Of a stretch of DNA of 64,000 nucleotides, positions 43,159-52,961 are shown in pieces. The first letter of the stretch is position 1. Every line of letters starts with the position of its first letter. The position numbers were made by a program, and so were the translations under genes. The notes under the pieces are model-generated. The model was given only the letters and a program-made list of their open reading frames with translations, did not search any database and was not told where the DNA came from. The stretch is from NCBI RefSeq assembly GCF_003691585.1, contig NZ_CP033169.1, forward strand, positions 1,736,001 to 1,800,000, read 5' to 3'. The DNA is from Biomaibacter acetigenes (GTDB lineage Bacteria; Bacillota; Thermosediminibacteria; Thermosediminibacterales; Tepidanaerobacteraceae).

Positions 43159-43907
43159 ATATTTAAAATATCTCTTATTACTTCACCGGCCATGATTAAA
43201 CCTGCTACCGATGGAACATATGATATGCTCCCCGGAATACTTCTTTTAAAGTCACAATGTTTGACGGAATCTTTGGGGCAGATACATCCTGTCTTACATA
43301 AATTTTCCTGCAGAGTTTTGACCGGCTTTTCAGTGGAAAATACCACTTTTACACCTTTTTGTATGCCCAATTTTTTAAGCTCTCTCCGAAGGACCCTGGC
43401 CATCGGACACACTGAAGTTTGAGATATATCAGCTACCCTGAACAGGGTTGGATCCAACTTATTTCCGGCACCCATGGACGAGATTATGGGAATGTTTAAT
43501 TTTTTACATCTTATGATAAGGTCGATCTTTGATTTGATGGTATCTATAGCGTCCACCACATAATTTATATCACCTGTCAAAATTTTATCGGTGGTTTCTT
43601 CCGAATAAAAATCTTTAAAACAGGTTACACGGGCATCGGGATTTATATCAAAAACCCTTTTTTTCATTGCTTCCACTTTGGGTAGTCCCACTGTGGATTG
43701 CAAGGCATGAATCTGACGGTTTATGTTTGTAAGGCATATGACATCGTCGTCTACCAGAACCAGTTCTCCAATTCCCGCCCTGGCCAGTGCTTCGGCCGCA
43801 AAGGACCCAACCCCGCCGATACCTATAATTGCAACTTTTGATTTTTTTAATTTTTCAAGACCTTCATTGCCTATAAGAAGCTCTGTCCGTGAAAACCTGT
43901 GCTGCAA
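43155..43907 (-). CDS. tcdA: tRNA threonylcarbamoyladenosine dehydratase
   Basis: About 250 residues, E1/ThiF fold: VAIIGIGGVGSFAAEALARAG nucleotide-binding loop, LVDDDVICLTNINRQ, and a cysteine-rich region. It makes cyclic t6A37 in tRNA. The longest frame opens at 43937, but the TTG at 43905-43907 follows GAGGTGAAAAA and gives the family start QHRFSRTELLIG. Next to the 6S RNA and aspS, as yrvM is in Bacillus subtilis. Confidence 0.9.
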   Translation of the reverse strand: MQHRFSRTELLIGNEGLEKLKKSKVAIIGIGGVGSFAAEALARAGIGELVLVDDDVICLTNINRQIHALQSTVGLPKVEAMKKRVFDINPDARVTCFKDFYSEETTDKILTGDINYVVDAIDTIKSKIDLIIRCKKLNIPIISSMGAGNKLDPTLFRVADISQTSVCPMARVLRRELKKLGIQKGVKVVFSTEKPVKTLQENLCKTGCICPKDSVKHCDFKRSIPGSISYVPSVAGLIMAGEVIRDILNI

Positions 43908-43941
43908 ATTTTTCACCTCAAAAAAATACCCCACCATGCCG

Positions 43942-44123
43942 TGTTAACTGACAGTAAATAGAGACCCCGCTCAACCCAGGTGGGTGTCCTCCTAAATGCT
44001 TTATATTTCCCTTCCACGAGGGCCTATATGCCGCATTTAGAGACCGGACTCCCTATGTCATAGTGTTGGCTCTTTACTATGTCAGTTTACACGCACACAG
44101 CAGGGATGTTTTTGCTTTTTCTA
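43942..44123 (-). ncRNA. ssrS: 6S RNA
   Basis: A ~180-nt gap between tcdA and aspS with its own promoter. The ends form a long, interrupted helix: GTAAACTGACATAGTAAAGAG (plus 44071-44090) with CTCTATTTACTGTCAGTTAAC (plus 43944-43964), leaving an open central bubble and an inner hairpin, the 6S shape that imitates an open promoter. The location between yrvM/tcdA and aspS matches bsrA of B. subtilis. 6S RNA sequesters sigma-A RNA polymerase. Assigned by synteny and fold; no model search was possible. Confidence 0.8.
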
Positions 44124-44129
44124 GTATTT

Positions 44130-44158
44130 ATAATACCACAAATCTCGTTTTTTATCAA
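44130..44158 (-). promoter_or_regulatory. Promoter of the 6S RNA
   Basis: On the minus strand: TTGATA (44153-44158), 17-bp spacer, TATTAT (44130-44135), giving a start near 44123. Confidence 0.8.
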
Positions 44159-44174
44159 GTTTTAAGAGGATAGT

Positions 44175-45949
44175 TCAAATATTTACCTTAATGTGAAGTT
44201 CCCTCAACTGCCTGGGTTCAACTTCAGCAGGAGCCCCTGTCATAAGGCAAATAGCATTCTGAGTTTTGGGGAATGCAATACAATCCCTGATACTATCAAG
44301 GCCCAGCAAGAGCATCACCATACGGTCAAGGCCGTAGGCTATACCGCCGTGGGGAGGTGTGCCGTATTCAAAAGCCTGCAGTAAAAATCCGAAATTGCTC
44401 TTTGCCCTTTCTTCGGTAAATCCCAGAACTTCAAACATTTTTTGCTGTATATAAGAGTTATGGATTCTAATGCTGCCACCCCCCAGTTCCGTACCGTTCA
44501 ACACTATATCATACGCTTTTGCCCTCACCTTGGATGGATCTTTGTCCAGCAGCGGGATATCTTCATCCATGGGTGAAGTGAAAGGATGATGCATGGCCAC
44601 GAATCTCTTTTCCTCTTCGCTGTATTCCAGCAGTGGAAATTCTGTAACCCATACAAATTCCATGGCGTCTTTTTTCATCAAGCCGAGGGTTTTACCAAGG
44701 TAAAGCCTCATCTGTCCCATTATAGACAGAACCCTGTCCCTGTTGGTGTCTGCGATAAATATAAGGAGGTCATTGGCTTTAGCACCCATTTTCTCCAATA
44801 TTTCATTCATTTTATCTTCAGTAAAGAATTTTGCTATGGGTGATTTGACACCTTCGGGCGTTACATTAATCCATGCCATTCCCTTCGCGCCAAATTCTTT
44901 GCCTTTTCTACCAGTTCATCTATCTGACGGCGGCTGAAAATCTCAACGCCTTTTTCTATATTTATGCCTTTTACGATACCTCCGCCCTTCACAGCATCGG
45001 TAAATACCTTAAACTCGCTTTGAGAGACTATGTCGGATATATCTACCATCTCCATGCCAAATCTCAAATCGGGTTTATCCGAGCCATATCTGTCCATGGC
45101 TTCCTTATAAGTTAATCTCCTGAAAGGTATATCAACTTTTCTGCCGATGGCCTTTTCCACCACATATTTTATCAATTTTTCATTTAAATTGATGACATCA
45201 TCTACTTCCACAAAAGACATTTCCATGTCAAGCTGTGTGAATTCAGGCTGCCTGTCCGCTCTTAAATCTTCATCCCTGAAGCACCTGGCGATTTGATAAT
45301 AGCGCTCCAGGCCTGCCACCATTAAAATTTGTTTGAAAAGCTGGGGAGACTGAGGCAATGCGTAAAAGGTACCCGGGTTGACTCTGCTGGGTACCAGATA
45401 GTCTCTGGCGCCTTCGGGGGTGCTTCTGGTAAGCATGGGGGTTTCAACTTCTATGAATCCATTTTCATCCAGGAAGTCCCTTATAGCCTTATTTACCCTG
45501 TTACGAAAGAGAATATTGTTTAGCATCTGGGGTCTTCTCAAATCCAGGTACCTGTATTTAAGTCTTATGCTTTCATCTACATTTACGTTATCCTCTATGG
45601 GGAATGGAGGCGTTTTTGATTTGCTCAATATGGCAAGATGCTCACATTTTACTTCCACAAAACCAGTGGGAATTTTGGGATTAACATTTTCTTCAGGCCT
45701 CATGTTTACCTTGCCTTTAACCGCAATGACATATTCGCTGCGTATTTCTTCAGCTTTTTTAAAGGCCTCGGAATATTCGGGGTTGATTACAACCTGGCAT
45801 ATACCGCTTCGGTCCCTTAAATCCACAAAAATTATTCCTCCCAGGTCCCTGCGGGTCTGAACCCAGCCCATCAGCCCCACTTCATTTCCTGCATCGCCTT
45901 CCCTTAATTGGCCGCAGTAATGAGTCCTCTTAATTTTTTCATTCAAACT
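44175..45949 (-). pseudogene. aspS: Aspartyl-tRNA synthetase, one apparent frameshift
   Basis: Two frames make one AspRS. The first (to 44861) has the anticodon-binding OB domain ([24 protein letters not shown]) and class II motifs 1 and 2 ([29 protein letters not shown]). The second (from about 44898) has the bacterial insert and motif 3 (GIAYGLDRMVMLLLG). Adding one base to the TTT run 44898-44900 joins them as [17 protein letters not shown], 1776 bp, 591 residues. The enzyme is expected to be essential, so sequence error is by far the best explanation. TTG start at 45947-45949 overlaps hisS by 11 nt. Confidence 0.93.
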
Positions 45950-47222
45950 TGTCACAACCTTTCCGTATACAATTTGATATATATTCAAATATTTTGTCTC
46001 TGGCTACTTTTTGCTGTTCTCCTGCAGTAAGATCTTTTACCGTATAAAAACCAGAGTTTACTTCTTCTTCTCCTATGATAATAGCAAATTGAGCCATAAT
46101 CTTATTGGCATATTTCATCTGTGCCTTTAAGCTTCTTTTGAGGTAGTCGGTTTCCGCCGAAATTCCACTTTCTCTGAAACTATAAAGGAGTTTAAGCGCC
46201 GTATCCACATATTCTTCTTTAAGAGGTGCGATATATATATCCACTTTTTCTTCGGGTATTTTCAATAAATTTTTCTTTTCCAGGATGGTTATCAAGCGCT
46301 CTATCCCCATCCCAAAACCTGCGGCAGGAGTCGGCGGCCCACCGCATTCTTGTATGAGGTTGTCATACCTGCCGCCGCCGCACACGGTGCTCTGGGCTCC
46401 CAGGTCCTCTGAAATTATTTCAAAAACCGTCCTGGTATAATAATCAAGACCTCTAACAATCCTGGGGTTTACCGTATAATCAATATTTATAAGTGACAGA
46501 TCATTCTTTATTGCTTCAAAGTGGGCCTTACATTCATCGCAAAGGTAATCCAGAACTACAGGGGCTTCTTTGAGTGCCCTCTGGCACTCGGGATTTTTAC
46601 AGTCTAAAATCCTCAGAGGATTTCTATTCAATCTAGAGTTACATGTGTTACAGAGGTTTTGTTTGCTTTCATCAAGAAAATCCTTTAAAGCTTTTTTATA
46701 GTCTGCCCTGCAAATTTCACAGCCAATGGAATTTATGTGAAGCTTTATATCATCAAGGCCCAGGTTCTTTAAAAACATTATGCCAAGCACCATTATTTCC
46801 ACATCAATGTGGGGACTGTCAGACCCAAAAGCCTCTATGCCGAACTGGTGAAATTCCCGGAGTCTTCCGGCCTGGGGCCTTTCATATCTGAACCCCGGAA
46901 TGATGTAAAAGAGTTTCACCGGCATAGGCTGTGTGTATAATTTATGTTCTATATAAGCTCTGACAGTGGGTGCGGTTCCTTCGGGTTTCAATGTTATGCT
47001 TCTTCCGGATTTATCCTGAAAAGTGTACATCTCCTTTTCAACTATATCAGTGGTTTCCCCCACACCCCTCTGAAAAAGTTCGGTATGTTCGAAAACCGGT
47101 GTTCTTATTTCTTTATAGGAAAACTCATGACATATTTCTCTGAATTTATTCTCAAGAAATACCCAATTGCCGGCTTCCTCAGGTAAAACATCTCTCGTCC
47201 CTCTGGGAGCCTGTGTAAACAT
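45939..47222 (-). CDS. hisS: Histidyl-tRNA synthetase
   Basis: 427 residues. Class II motif 1 and 2 ([50 protein letters not shown]), histidine-specific [13 protein letters not shown] and motif 3 [10 protein letters not shown]-terminal anticodon domain. Controlled by the T-box upstream and cotranscribed with aspS. Confidence 0.97.
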   Translation of the reverse strand: MFTQAPRGTRDVLPEEAGNWVFLENKFREICHEFSYKEIRTPVFEHTELFQRGVGETTDIVEKEMYTFQDKSGRSITLKPEGTAPTVRAYIEHKLYTQPMPVKLFYIIPGFRYERPQAGRLREFHQFGIEAFGSDSPHIDVEIMVLGIMFLKNLGLDDIKLHINSIGCEICRADYKKALKDFLDESKQNLCNTCNSRLNRNPLRILDCKNPECQRALKEAPVVLDYLCDECKAHFEAIKNDLSLINIDYTVNPRIVRGLDYYTRTVFEIISEDLGAQSTVCGGGRYDNLIQECGGPPTPAAGFGMGIERLITILEKKNLLKIPEEKVDIYIAPLKEEYVDTALKLLYSFRESGISAETDYLKRSLKAQMKYANKIMAQFAIIIGEEEVNSGFYTVKDLTAGEQQKVARDKIFEYISNCIRKGCDKFE

Positions 47223-47254
47223 GTGTCATCTCCTCCTTCAAACATAATAAAAAC

Positions 47255-47490
47255 TTCCGCCGCTGATAGTTATATCAGGGACGGAAGTCTTTTCCGCGGT
47301 GCCACCCTGCTTGGTAAAAACCCACTTTGAAAACTCTAACGCGTTTTGCGTAACCCCCTACTTAAATTCGAGGTATCAGCTCCGGGGTGTTCTTCGGTAT
47401 AAATTGCTCAAAAAGCACTCTCAATCGCGGCGCTTTCTCCCTGTTGAGTTTCATACCTTCTGCCCCTTCCTCGCTTTTTCCCATATATTT
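47255..47490 (-). promoter_or_regulatory. T-box leader (histidine type) of hisS-aspS
   Basis: On the minus strand the T-box GGGTGGCACCGCGG (plus 47294-47307) precedes a terminator stem CTTCCG/CGGAAG with T-run (plus about 47249-47290). Upstream, the specifier region reads GAACACCCCGGAGC, giving CAC (His). tRNA-His charging therefore controls both hisS and aspS. A plus-strand ORF here (47299-47670) is a shadow. Confidence 0.9.
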
Positions 47491-47497
47491 GCTTTTA

Positions 47498-47526
47498 ATT
47501 ATATGAAATATTTCTCCATATGTCAA
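47498..47526 (-). promoter_or_regulatory. Promoter of hisS-aspS
   Basis: On the minus strand: TTGACA (47521-47526), 17-bp spacer, TATAAT (47498-47503). The remaining gap to htrA (47527-47666) is AT-rich and must hold the htrA promoter; no clear one was identified. Confidence 0.88.
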
Positions 47527-47666
47527 CATTTTACCGCTTTTTTTGCCTCTAACTTTACAATCCACTATAATTCACAAATTCCTAACAAATTTAACATAAA
47601 CTCAATAAAATCACAGGATAAAATAATAATAGAACTTATAAATAAATACTTTTGGGAGGTTTTAAA

Positions 47667-48845
47667 ATGACCCTTTTTAATAAACACAAATACTTAGTCG
47701 CAGTGCTGCTGGGACTTGCCCTGGGAGCAGCACTGGTGATAGGGGGTATATCAGCATACAATGTGATATATCCATCTAATTCTGCCAGGGCGGGTATGCA
47801 GGGCGCTACCTCTGTAAACACCTCCGTTCCTGAAACGGTTCTCCCCACAAACATACCGGATATAGTAGACAGGGTAAGCAGCGCCGTAGTGTATATCGAA
47901 ACTACCGTTGAGAGCAAATCTGCCTCAGATCCCTTTTTTGACGACCCATTCTTCAGGCAATTTTTCGGAAACAATTTTAGAGTACAACCAACACCGAGGG
48001 TAAGTAAAGGAGTTGGTTCGGGTTTCATCTTCAATGCCGACGGTTATATAATGACAAATGAACATGTTATCGACGGCGCCACGGAAGTTAGCGTAACAGT
48101 AAAGGGGTTTGACAAGCCCTTTAAAGCCACAGTAGTGGGTAAAGACTTTGACCTTGATCTGGCGGTGTTGAAAATCAATTCTTCACAAAAACTGCCTTAT
48201 TTAAATCTCGGCGATTCCGACAGAATGAGGGTTGGCGAATGGGTAATTGCCATAGGCAATCCCTACAGATTGGACCACACCGTAACCGTTGGTGTCATCA
48301 GTGCCAAAGGCAGGCCTGTTACCATCCCTGATGCAAGTTCCGGGAAAGATAGGGTCTATAAAAATCTAATACAGACCGATGCTGCTATAAACCCGGGTAA
48401 CAGCGGCGGACCGCTGATTTCTCTCGGTGGTGATGTAATAGGTATAAACACAGCTATAAACGCCCAGGCTCAGGGAATAGGTTTTGCCATTCCTATCAAT
48501 ACTGCAAAAGAAGTTCTGAATGACCTCATCAAAAACGGTTCAGTAACAAGGCCATATATAGGCGTTGGACTTCAGGATTTGACAAAAGATCTGGTGGATT
48601 ATTTCAAGTTAAAGGATCAGAGCGGTGCTATTATAACATATGTTTACCCGAACAGCCCCGCAGAAAAAGCCGGCCTCCAACAGGGCGACATAATTTTAAA
48701 GATAAATGACCGGGTTATCAAAAATTCCAACGATGTAGTTGAAACAGTCAGCAAAGCAAAGATCAATGACAAACTGGTACTTGTGGTTTTTAGAAATGGT
48801 CAAAACCGTTATATATCCGTTATAGTGGATAAGAAACCCGAATGA
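47667..48845 (+). CDS. htrA: HtrA/DegP-type serine protease with PDZ domain
   Basis: About 392 residues from ATG after GGGAGG. Membrane anchor at about 8-30, linker, then the trypsin-like domain: His in MTNEHVIDG (about 132), Asp in DLDLAVLKI (about 165) and Ser in NPGNSGGPL (about 245). The C-terminal PDZ runs from IGVGLQDLTKDLV to the end. Surface quality-control protease. Monocistronic, closed by a terminator. Confidence 0.95.
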   Translation: MTLFNKHKYLVAVLLGLALGAALVIGGISAYNVIYPSNSARAGMQGATSVNTSVPETVLPTNIPDIVDRVSSAVVYIETTVESKSASDPFFDDPFFRQFFGNNFRVQPTPRVSKGVGSGFIFNADGYIMTNEHVIDGATEVSVTVKGFDKPFKATVVGKDFDLDLAVLKINSSQKLPYLNLGDSDRMRVGEWVIAIGNPYRLDHTVTVGVISAKGRPVTIPDASSGKDRVYKNLIQTDAAINPGNSGGPLISLGGDVIGINTAINAQAQGIGFAIPINTAKEVLNDLIKNGSVTRPYIGVGLQDLTKDLVDYFKLKDQSGAIITYVYPNSPAEKAGLQQGDIILKINDRVIKNSNDVVETVSKAKINDKLVLVVFRNGQNRYISVIVDKKPE

Positions 48846-48854
48846 TAAAAATTT

Positions 48855-48888
48855 CCCGGCGGAATCAAGTTTTCCGCCGGGTTTTTTT
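48855..48888 (+). terminator. Terminator of htrA
   Basis: CCCGGCGGA (48855-48863) pairs perfectly with TCCGCCGGG (48873-48881), followed by seven T. Confidence 0.92.
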
Positions 48889-49101
48889 GGTCCTTGGCGT
48901 CTTAAAGAAAACCGATGGGCCATTTGCCGTTTCTTCGTCTTGCATTTCCTGTTTTATGCTTCTTACAGTTTCAATATCAACATTCATATCCCGTGCTATA
49001 TCCTCATCCATGACATCTTCCTCTTCCAAAAGATCTACAAAGTCCTGATAGTCGCTGATGCCGGGATTAAGATTTTTTACCAACCTGTTTTTCTTCACCA
49101 T
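48865..49101 (-). CDS. Small hypothetical protein, HTH-like
   Basis: 78 residues from ATG after GGGAGGGAAGTT. Mostly helical and acidic in the middle (SDYQDFVDLLEEEDVMDEDIARDMNVDIETVRSIKQEMQ), which resembles a short helix-turn-helix (residues about 32-53), with basic ends. The last eight codons lie in the htrA terminator. No family recognised. Confidence 0.6.
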   Translation of the reverse strand: MVKKNRLVKNLNPGISDYQDFVDLLEEEDVMDEDIARDMNVDIETVRSIKQEMQDEETANGPSVFFKTPRTKKTRRKT

Positions 49102-49157
49102 AACTTCCCTCCCGCTCCTTGTATGGCATTAGTTTCTCCTGAAAGCGAAAAAAATAT

Positions 49158-49781
49158 TTAACGCAGGAAAGGGTTTGTGTCTTTCTCCTGTTTAATGGTG
49201 GATTTTATTCCATGGCCAGGGCATATTATAACGTCATCATCTTGAATAAGTAATTTGTTTTTTATGGATTCCATTAGCTGTTCAAAGGAACCCCCCGGAA
49301 AATCGCTTCTCCCGATAGAACCTGCAAAAAGGGTGTCCCCAGTAAATATTATATTTCCCACTTTTATAGAAATGCTTCCGGGGGTATGCCCGGGTGTATG
49401 AATAACCTCTAACGTTAAATCTCCTAAAGATAACTTCTCATCGCCACCTTTCAGTTTGATTTCAGCCGGAGAAAGACTGAGGGCGGGTCCCCATATATTC
49501 TGAAAGATTTTGCCCGGGCGAAAGAAGCATAGGCGCATCATTTTCATGGATGGCAACCCTGGCACCGGTGCTGCATCTTACTTCCTCCAGGCCGGCTATG
49601 TGGTCAGCATGACCGTGGGTAAGCAAAATCAAATCTACAGTAAACCTTCTTTTTTTACAATGCTTAATATATCTTCAGCATTTCCTCCCGGATCAATTAT
49701 AACTGCCTTTTTGTTTTTTTCATCCCCCAGTATATAGCAGTTAGATGCCAGCACTCCTACCTGCAAACATTTCAAAAACAT
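49158..49781 (-). pseudogene. Metallo-beta-lactamase fold hydrolase (glyoxalase II-like), two apparent frameshifts
   Basis: Reading frames must be joined twice. Frame 1 from ATG 49781 (GGAGGTGG upstream) gives FLKCLQVGVLASNCYILGDE. After adding one base at about 49641 the next frame gives TVDLILLTHGHADHIAGLEEV with the metal motif HxHxDH. After removing one base from CCCC at 49489-49492 it continues GPALSLSPAEIKLKGGD, HTPGHTPGS and FTGDTLFAGSIGR to CPGHG. Reconstructed length is 624 bp, 207 residues, normal for the family. Probably hydrolyses thioesters or similar; substrate unknown. Indels are most likely sequence errors. Confidence 0.88.
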
Positions 49782-49791
49782 AGTCCACCTC

Positions 49792-50241
49792 CTAAAAAAG
49801 CTTCTTGCTGTCAAGTAAAATAGTTACCGGACCATCATTATATATTTTCACCAGCATCTCTGCTTGAAATTTGCCTGTGGTCACTTTGGATATCTTACTC
49901 CGGCATATATTTACAAAGTCATTGTAAAGTTTCTCTGCCACTTCAGGTGAGGCTGCCTGAGTGAAACTTGGCCTCCTTCCCTTTCTCGCATCTCCCATAA
50001 GGGTAAATTGTGATACGATTAGCAAACCTCCGCCAATATCCTGGAGGGACTTGTTCATTTTTCCCTCTTCGTCTTCGAATATCCTCAACGCAATAACCTT
50101 TTCCGCCAGGTAATTGGCATCATCAATGCTATCCTCGGTTCCGACTCCCAGAAGTAATACCAGGCCTTTGTCAATACTGGCTATCACCTCTTCCCCCGCG
50201 GTTACCGAGGCTTTTTTCACTCTTTGAACTACGGCACGCAT
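49792..50241 (-). CDS. dtd: D-aminoacyl-tRNA deacylase
   Basis: 149 residues. Both signature motifs are present: [17 protein letters not shown] and [11 protein letters not shown] (Gly-cisPro). Frees tRNAs charged with D-amino acids or glycine. Starts 15 nt after relA, the usual Firmicutes order. Confidence 0.97.
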   Translation of the reverse strand: MRAVVQRVKKASVTAGEEVIASIDKGLVLLLGVGTEDSIDDANYLAEKVIALRIFEDEEGKMNKSLQDIGGGLLIVSQFTLMGDARKGRRPSFTQAASPEVAEKLYNDFVNICRSKISKVTTGKFQAEMLVKIYNDGPVTILLDSKKLF

Positions 50242-50255
50242 TCAAATTCCTCCCA

Positions 50256-52431
50256 CTACTGGTTCATGACCCTTCTAACATCGTAGATTCCATGAACCTT
50301 TCGCAATTTTTGCATTACTGTTTCAAGATGTTGTTTGTCGTTTATCTCCAGGACCAGGTCGATTACTGCCACGCCATTCTTGGAAGCTCTGGCGTTTACT
50401 GCATCTATGGTGGTTTTCATATCTCCTATAATATTTATTATATCCGAAAGCACTCCCGGCCTGTCATAGGCCGAAGCCTCAATTTCCACAGGATATGAGG
50501 TCTCCTGAAATCCTTCCCATTTAACCTCAATCAATCGTTCCCTGTCATAAAGATTACTTATCACATTAGGGCAGTCCGTTCTGTGGATGGACACGCCCCG
50601 TCCCCTGGTTATATATCCGACTATCTTATCCCCGGGCACGGGGTTACAGCACCGCGAAAACTTAATTAGAAGATTGTCCATTCCATCTACCTTTATACCC
50701 TGGTCGACTTTTTTCTTGCCCCTGGCTTTGGTTTCGGTTTTGTCAACAGTTAATTCCGTTTTTTTCTGCCTTGACATTTTTCCTGTATTCGTCAAGTATT
50801 TTTTGCAATACCTGGTTGGAGGTCATGCCGCCATAGCCTATGGCGGCATACAAATCGTCCAGATTAGAAAGACTCATTTTCTTAAGAAGGTTGGGCATAA
50901 AATCATATTTGAGCAGCTGAAAAATATCATAGCCCTGCCTTTTGGCCTCTTTTTCAAGCATTTCCTTGCCCCGGGCTATATTTTCCTCCCGCCGCTCCTT
51001 TTTAAACCACTGCCTTATCTTATTCTTGGCCTGGGTGGATTTGACAATATTCAACCAATCCCGGCTGGGACCATTACTGTGGGCCGATGTTACTATTTCA
51101 ATAATATCACCGTTGACCAGTTTATAATCAAGGGGTACCATTTTGCCGTTAACTTTTGCTCCGACGCAGCGGTTGCCTACATCGGTGTGAATCCTGTATG
51201 CAAAATCTATGGGACAAGAACCCATAGGCAGGTCAATTACATCCCCCTTGGGAGTAAAAACATAAACCTCATCGGAAAAAAGGTCTATTTTTAAAGACTC
51301 CATGAACTCTCTGGCATCTCTCAGTTCCCGCTGCCAGTCCAATATTTCTCTGAGCCATGATAATTTTTTGTCAAAATCCCTGTCTCCCTTATCCCCCTCT
51401 TTATATCGCCAGTGGGCTGCAATACCGTATTCTGCGGTTTTGTGCATTTCATAGGTTCTTATCTGAATTTCCAGGGGGTCTCCCAGAGAATCTATGACAG
51501 TTGTATGCAGGGACTGGTACATGTTAGGCTTTGGCATGGCAATATAATCCTTGAACCGTCCAGGAATGGGTTTCCACAATGTGTGGACTACCCCCAGCGC
51601 AGCATAACAATCCCTGATGCTTTCAACTATAACCCTTACCGCTGTCAGGTCATAAATCTGGTCAAAAGACTTATTCTGTTCTTTCATTTTTTTAAAAATG
51701 CTGTAAAAATGCTTTGGGCGGCCTTGAATTTCGGCGGATATTCCAGCGGCTGACAATTTCTCTCTTAAAATAGCTATCATCTTATTTATGTGTTCTTCCC
51801 GCTCTTTTCTTTTCTTTGCAACCTTGTCCACCAGTTCATAGTAATGTTCCGGCTCCAGGTATCTAAAGGCAAGGTCTTCCAATTCCCATTTTATTTTAGA
51901 AATACCAAGGCGGTGAGCCAGTGGCGCAAAAATTTCCACGGTTTCCACGGCTTTTTCTTTCTGTTTTTCTTTGGGGAGATATTTTAAAGTTCTCATATTG
52001 TGGAGACGGTCAGCCAGCTTGATTAGGATTATTCGGATGTCTTTGGCCATGGCCAGGAACATCTTTCTAAGGTTTTCCGCCTGCTGCTCTTCTTTTGTCC
52101 TGTATTCCAGCTTTCCTAGTTTTGTTACTCCATCCACCAGCAGAGCGATTTCCGGACCAAAATTTTTTTCAATATCTTCTACGGTGTACTGCGTGTCCTC
52201 AACCACATCATGTAATAGGCCGGCTGCAATGGTAGCTATGTCAAGCTCCAGATCTGCCAGAATGATGGCTACTTCCAGGGGGTGGAATATAAAAAGTTCT
52301 CCTGATACCCTGTGCTGACCACTGTGGGCATTTTTGGCGAATTCATAAGCTCTCCTAATCAGTGAAAGATCAGCAGAAGGGTTGTAAGATAATATCTTTT
52401 TTTCTAATAAAGCAAAACTCAAATCTTCCAC
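50256..52431 (-). pseudogene. relA: Bifunctional (p)ppGpp synthetase/hydrolase, one apparent frameshift
   Basis: Two frames. The long one (50743-52431) carries the HD hydrolase (GLLHDVVEDTQYT), synthetase (YDLTAVRVIVESIRDCYAALG, MYQSLHTTVI) and TGS (VYVFTPKGDVIDLPMGSCPIDFAYRIHT) domains. The second (50256-50795) carries the zinc-finger/RIS region (FSRCCNPVPGDKIVGYITRGRGVSIHRTDCPN) and C-terminal ACT domain. Removing one base from the seven-T run 50759-50765 joins them at KAEKTELTVDK, 2175 bp, 724 residues, the normal length. Almost certainly a homopolymer error. Between apt and dtd as usual. Confidence 0.93.
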
Positions 52432-52442
52432 CCCTGCTCCAT

Positions 52443-52961
52443 TTAATATTTAATAAGGGAGATCACATCATATCCCGACAGGCTGTCCCTGCCTTTCAAC
52501 TCGGTCAGCTCAATCAAAAAACCACTGCTGAAATGACACCGCCTAATTTTTCCACCAGTTCTATTGTAGAAAAAATGGTGCCCCCGGTGGCCAGCAGGTC
52601 ATCTGCCACTATAACTTTTTGACCTTTTTTTATGGCATCCACATGCATTTCTAGAACATCACTACCATATTCCAGCTTGTAATCCGCCTTAACAGTTTTT
52701 CCCGGCAATTTTCCCCTTTTTCTTGCCGGAACAAATCCCACTCCCAGTTCATAAGCCAGCGGGGCTCCGATGATGAATCCCCGGGCTTCCGGTCCCGTAA
52801 TTAGATCAAATTCTTTCTGTCTTACTAGATCAGCAAGAGACTTAATAGAATATCTATAGGCCTCACCATCTTTTAACAATGTGGTAATATCCTTAAAAAC
52901 TGATACCCTTTTTTGGAAAATCCTCGATAACCCTGATTTTTTGCTTTAAGTCCATCTGCAT
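52443..52961 (-). pseudogene. apt: Adenine phosphoribosyltransferase, two apparent frameshifts
   Basis: The middle frame (52514-52879) has the PRPP-binding motif [13 protein letters not shown] and TGPEARGF. The N-terminus [20 protein letters not shown] lies upstream in another frame, joined by removing one base from the five-A run 52895-52899. The C-terminus [13 protein letters not shown]...IKY lies downstream, joined by adding one base to the six-A run 52516-52521. Result is 519 bp, 172 residues. Salvages adenine. Start ATG 52961 (six bases after GGGGGG) or 52955. Probably intact in the organism. Confidence 0.9.

Noticed and set aside
47299-47670. 123-residue plus-strand ORF upstream of htrA
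   Set aside because: It lies in the antisense of the histidine T-box and promoter and has no plausible ribosome-binding site.
50743-50795. Programmed frameshift in relA
   Set aside because: A seven-base homopolymer is a classic slippery site, but similar one-base indels in five other genes make sequence error far more likely.
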